Shown: positions 61,230 through 64,000 of the stretch, one piece after another
Layout: each line of letters opens with the position of its first letter
Numbering within the stretch: position 1 is the stretch's first letter
Assembly: GCF_028209625.1 (NCBI RefSeq)
Contig: NZ_JAQLDU010000002.1
Coordinates: forward strand, 62,001-126,000
Reading direction: 5' to 3'
Source: Collinsella aerofaciens
Lineage (GTDB): Bacteria > Actinomycetota > Coriobacteriia > Coriobacteriales > Coriobacteriaceae
Length of the DNA: 64,000 bases
The notes under the pieces: generated by a model
What the model was told of the DNA's origin: nothing
Database searches by the model: none
What the model saw: only the letters and a program-made list of their open reading frames with translations
Translations under genes and position numbers: made by a program

Positions 61230-62412
61230 GTATTCCTACCATTTTTAAAGAAACAACGGCGGTAATTGCTATCGCGATTGCGCCAATAACACCGAGCGCT
61301 ATCTGAATGGGATATAACCCCAACACATATCCAAATATGGAGAAAAACATTGCAGAAAAGAGGGCCCTTACCAGAGACGCGACGGAAAGGATCGTCGCGC
61401 GGAGATCGTCCGCTATCGCGTCTTGGATTAAGTTTTCCGAAGTGATGTACACCACTTCCGGGAGAAAACAAAGCACCATGCTAAGGCCAAACAAACACAG
61501 CGGATTTGAAGCGAACCACGGAAGAATCATGAAAAGACCGGCCTCGATTAACATCGAGCCGAGCATGGTATTTCTTTTCCCGAAACGCGATGAGAAGAAA
61601 TCTGCTGCAATGTAGGCCGTCGCATTTACTGCATAGGATGCACCGAAAAAGATTCCTATTATGGAGACGGGAGCATCAAATGCATCGAATACCAACTGAT
61701 TCAAGTTGTAATAACTCCCATAGAATCCATCGAGCATGCTTGTGCCGATTAGAAGAAGCAATACCGCAAAAGCGGATTCTCCAATGCACCAGGTTTCGCG
61801 TCTGAAGATCTTGGCTACGTCAAACCTTTCCTCCCCAGAGTTTTTGGAATGGGTCGTTTCCATCCTCTCAATGGGATACAGAAGGAAAAGCTGCAGGAGA
61901 TAGAAAACGGAAACGCATACGTAGAGGACACTCCAAGATACTTGGGCAATGAATGATCCAAGTACGATTGCCACTCCCGTCGCGATTGATTGCGCGGCAA
62001 GCAGCCGAGCGTTGATGGTGAGGAAGCGCTCTCCTTGACCGGCATTTCGGGCAATTTCATATAAAAGTGCTTGTTCGGATCCCGATTGAAGGGAGTAGGC
62101 GAGTGCCTCAACAAGGGAAAGCGCGACGAGAAAGGGGCCTGAGAGTAACAGCATGCCAGCCGTATGGAAGAAAAGCAGCAGCACGCCCACTTGAATCGAA
62201 AACTTCTTTCCAAAGAAATCGCCTATCAGCCCTGTTGGCAGCTCGAGAACGACCGTTGCAATGTTAAACAGGGCTTGATAAAGCGCGATTTCCGTGACAG
62301 ACATTCCTTTCTCCGCAAGGAAAAGTAGAAACACTCCCCGATTTAAAACAAATCCCGCGAGAACGAAAAAGGCGGAATAGATGTGCAGCTGCGTAGCGGC
62401 ATTCTTATTCAT
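61213..62412 (-). CDS. MFS transporter, AT-richer than its neighbours
   Basis: 399 aa, twelve hydrophobic helices, with the loop 2-3 motif GLIGDFFGKKFSIQVG and the interdomain stretch ERMETTHSKNSGEERFDVAKIF. The layout matches drug or small-molecule exporters of the major facilitator superfamily; substrate unknown. Its codons use more A/T than flanking genes, and it is bordered by two short fragments (61080-61229 and 62499-62657), which suggests horizontal acquisition. GGAAGTG precedes ATG 62412. Confidence 0.85.
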   Translation of the reverse strand: MNKNAATQLHIYSAFFVLAGFVLNRGVFLLFLAEKGMSVTEIALYQALFNIATVVLELPTGLIGDFFGKKFSIQVGVLLLFFHTAGMLLLSGPFLVALSLVEALAYSLQSGSEQALLYEIARNAGQGERFLTINARLLAAQSIATGVAIVLGSFIAQVSWSVLYVCVSVFYLLQLFLLYPIERMETTHSKNSGEERFDVAKIFRRETWCIGESAFAVLLLLIGTSMLDGFYGSYYNLNQLVFDAFDAPVSIIGIFFGASYAVNATAYIAADFFSSRFGKRNTMLGSMLIEAGLFMILPWFASNPLCLFGLSMVLCFLPEVVYITSENLIQDAIADDLRATILSVASLVRALFSAMFFSIFGYVLGLYPIQIALGVIGAIAIAITAVVSLKMVGIHVSKN

Positions 62413-62498
62413 TTGGCACTTCCAACAACATTTTTTGTCGGGCTGTTCGCTACTGACTCGAAACCCGAAGCGTTCACGGTTTCCGATGAAGAGTCACC

Positions 62499-62657
62499 TT
62501 ACCTTTTGCGGTATGGGCGCTTCTCGTACTTATAGCCGTTGAGCCTGTTGCGGCTGGGACACTTGCCCGTGGCGTTCTCGATATCCTGCATGATGGACCC
62601 CGCCAGAGCGTCAAAAAGCTCCTCCGGCGTCACCTTAAGCGTTTTGGTGAGCTGCAT
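62499..62657 (-). pseudogene. Truncated DUF3284-like gene, 52 aa remaining
   Basis: MQLTKTLKVTPEELFDALAGSIMQDIENATGKCPSRNRLNGYKYEK matches the N-terminal third of DUF3284 proteins (usually ~140 aa), then ends early at PYRKR-stop. AAGGGG precedes the ATG. It might be a short functional variant, but loss of the rest next to the MFS insert suggests truncation. Confidence 0.55.
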
Positions 62658-62793
62658 GATGGCCCCTTATCCGTTTGAACCGTTCGGGCCATTGTACCGC
62701 CCCAAGCTCTCCCATGCGTTGCGGTGCCATTTGGACGATTGAGGGCCTTACGGCCGCAAAACCAACCAAATAGCACCATAAAGCCTGAGGTGG

Positions 62794-64000
62794 CTAGAGG
62801 CTGTAGGTGACCACCTGAGGCTCGCACGGGTTGGCGGGGTCGACTTGCTCCACGCGGACGAACTTGACCGTCACGGCCTCAAAGCCCGCCTTGTGCAAAA
62901 CATCAGCGTAGACGCGCGCCTGCAGGGCATGCTTCTCGAGCAGCTGGTCGGGCGTCTCATCCGGCGTGCCACCCGTCTTGTAGTCGATGACCAGTGCGCG
63001 TGACGGATCGGCCGGGTCGGTCGCCAGTGCATCGATGGCGCCCTCGGCATAGGCACCGTAGCGAGCGATGTCCTCGTCCTCACAGCCCAGCGAAAAGAAC
63101 GGCACTTCGGCACGGACGCACGGCCAGGCAAGCAGCTCGGCACGGACCGCCGACTTGAGCCAGCGGTCCAGGGCAACGTCGAAGCGTTCGCGCCGCTCCG
63201 GCGTCAGGCACCACAGGCGCGCCAGCGCATCGGCACGCTCAGCGGGCAGCGCATCGGCACCCATCTCGATCAGCCACTGGCAGGCGGCATGGAACGCCGA
63301 GCCCAGCGCCATGGGGTTGCCGGCGGGCTCAACGGCGGCCACGTCTGCATCGGCCATCTCCGAGCCATCCGACTCCGCATCATCGCCGGACTCGTCCATG
63401 GGCACACGCGCCTCGGCGGCACGGTCTTCTGTCTCGGCATGGAGCGCCGCGGCGATTGACGAGTAGCTATACGAGTCACGCGCCGGGAACGGACAGGTGC
63501 CCATGCGCACGCCCACTGCCTGGGGATACACAAGCTCAAACGAATCGGGCTCGGGGTCGGCAGGACCGGGCACAGTTGAGTGCGCAGCATTATCAGCAAC
63601 ATCGACATCGCCGCGAACAAGCCTACCCTCGGCATCCAGCGAAGCGTTAGCCTCAAACGCCTGCTCGCCAAAGGTAAAGTCCGCCAGCGAGATGAGCTCG
63701 TAATCGCCCGGCTTGGAGTTGTCGAACACCAAACGGTCGCTATCGAGCTGCGGCATGTCCAGACTGTCGGTCGGTAGGATGCGACGCAGCACTTCGTAGG
63801 TCAGATCGGTCTCGGCATCGAAGGTCGGCGCACACACCTTGCCGCGGCTCACGCCGGCATCCATCGCCAGAATGACCAACTCGCGCGCTCGCGTCATGGC
63901 GACGTAGAGCAAGCGGGCCCGCTCCTCGAGCGAGAGCCGCAGGTCATCGTTGCGCAGGCGAACGAATGCCTCGGCGGGAGAACCTGTCGCGCAGACATCC
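62794..64000 (-). CDS. UvrD/AddA-like helicase-nuclease, C-terminal part (5' end beyond window)
   Basis: 402 codons seen, open to the window edge. The start of the visible part has helicase motif VI (ARLLYVAMTRARELVILAMD). A long acidic, poorly conserved insert follows. The C-terminal PD-(D/E)XK nuclease of RecB/AddA type is present: GSAFHAACQWLIEMG, AEGAIDALATDPADPSRALVIDYKTGG with the DYK catalytic motif, and QLLEKHALQARVYADVL with the QxxxY-type motif. It would be the nuclease-helicase subunit of an AddAB-type double-strand break repair enzyme; addB would be outside the window. Confidence 0.85.
   Translation of the reverse strand, partial: DVCATGSPAEAFVRLRNDDLRLSLEERARLLYVAMTRARELVILAMDAGVSRGKVCAPTFDAETDLTYEVLRRILPTDSLDMPQLDSDRLVFDNSKPGDYELISLADFTFGEQAFEANASLDAEGRLVRGDVDVADNAAHSTVPGPADPEPDSFELVYPQAVGVRMGTCPFPARDSYSYSSIAAALHAETEDRAAEARVPMDESGDDAESDGSEMADADVAAVEPAGNPMALGSAFHAACQWLIEMGADALPAERADALARLWCLTPERRERFDVALDRWLKSAVRAELLAWPCVRAEVPFFSLGCEDEDIARYGAYAEGAIDALATDPADPSRALVIDYKTGGTPDETPDQLLEKHALQARVYADVLHKAGFEAVTVKFVRVEQVDPANPCEPQVVTYSL

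Overview
The window looks like chromosomal DNA of a GC-rich, strictly anaerobic gut actinobacterium of the Coriobacteriia, most likely Collinsella or a close relative. This is an inference from gene content and style: GC-rich codon use, strong AAGGAG-type ribosome binding sites, class III fructose-bisphosphatase, superoxide reductase, formate-THF ligase with FchA and FolD, QueH-type queuosine synthesis, and families of palindromic intergenic repeats. No rRNA, tRNA, CRISPR array, prophage or intact transposase gene was seen. Both ends are cut inside genes: a pstS-like gene on the left and an AddA/UvrD-like helicase-nuclease on the right.

Layout. 0-5.7 kb: phosphate-binding lipoprotein, M20 dipeptidase, HAD phosphatase, a DegV protein, a YafQ/DinJ-type toxin-antitoxin pair and a LOG-family protein. 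5.9-12.6 kb: three queuosine genes (tgt, queA, queH) interleaved with an SDR oxidoreductase and a tail-anchored coiled-coil protein. 12.6-22.5 kb: a DUF3267 membrane protein, a divergent methionyl-tRNA synthetase, an RsmB-like rRNA methyltransferase, a second DegV, fbp and two GtrA proteins. 22.6-30.4 kb: a two-gene operon for a 300-aa and a 2157-aa surface protein, both with DUF4430 (transcobalamin-like) domains, preceded by what reads as a cobalamin riboswitch. 30.7-39.6 kb: UbiB kinase with a small partner, C69 dipeptidase, folD-fchA, and a group of anchored or lipid-modified proteins including a tandem lipoprotein duplication. 39.7-44.2 kb: accessory-looking genes (DUF1016 nuclease, ADP-ribosylglycohydrolase, tiny ORFs, a frameshifted SHOCT gene, a zinc-ribbon protein). 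44.4-61 kb: cation efflux, fhs, ruvCAB, a NAD-synthetase-like protein with altered active sites, superoxide reductase, a SNF2/SWIM helicase and dnaE. 61-64 kb: an AT-richer MFS transporter beside gene fragments, then the helicase-nuclease.

How genes work together. tgt, queA and queH cover insertion and the last two modification steps of tRNA queuosine. fhs, fchA and folD form a formate-to-methylene-THF route; FolD has lost residues used for the cyclohydrolase step, which FchA can supply. ruvC-ruvA-ruvB overlap by TGATG junctions. The DUF4430 pair looks like a B12-responsive surface system.

Beyond genes, the window carries several structured repeat families. The most notable is a ~145-160-nt element present three times. 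Its stems are kept by compensatory changes, and each copy sits directly after the stop codon of a minus-strand gene in the same relative orientation. A palindromic family with a TTGCGGTG core (three copies) and two elements with long terminal inverted repeats are also present.
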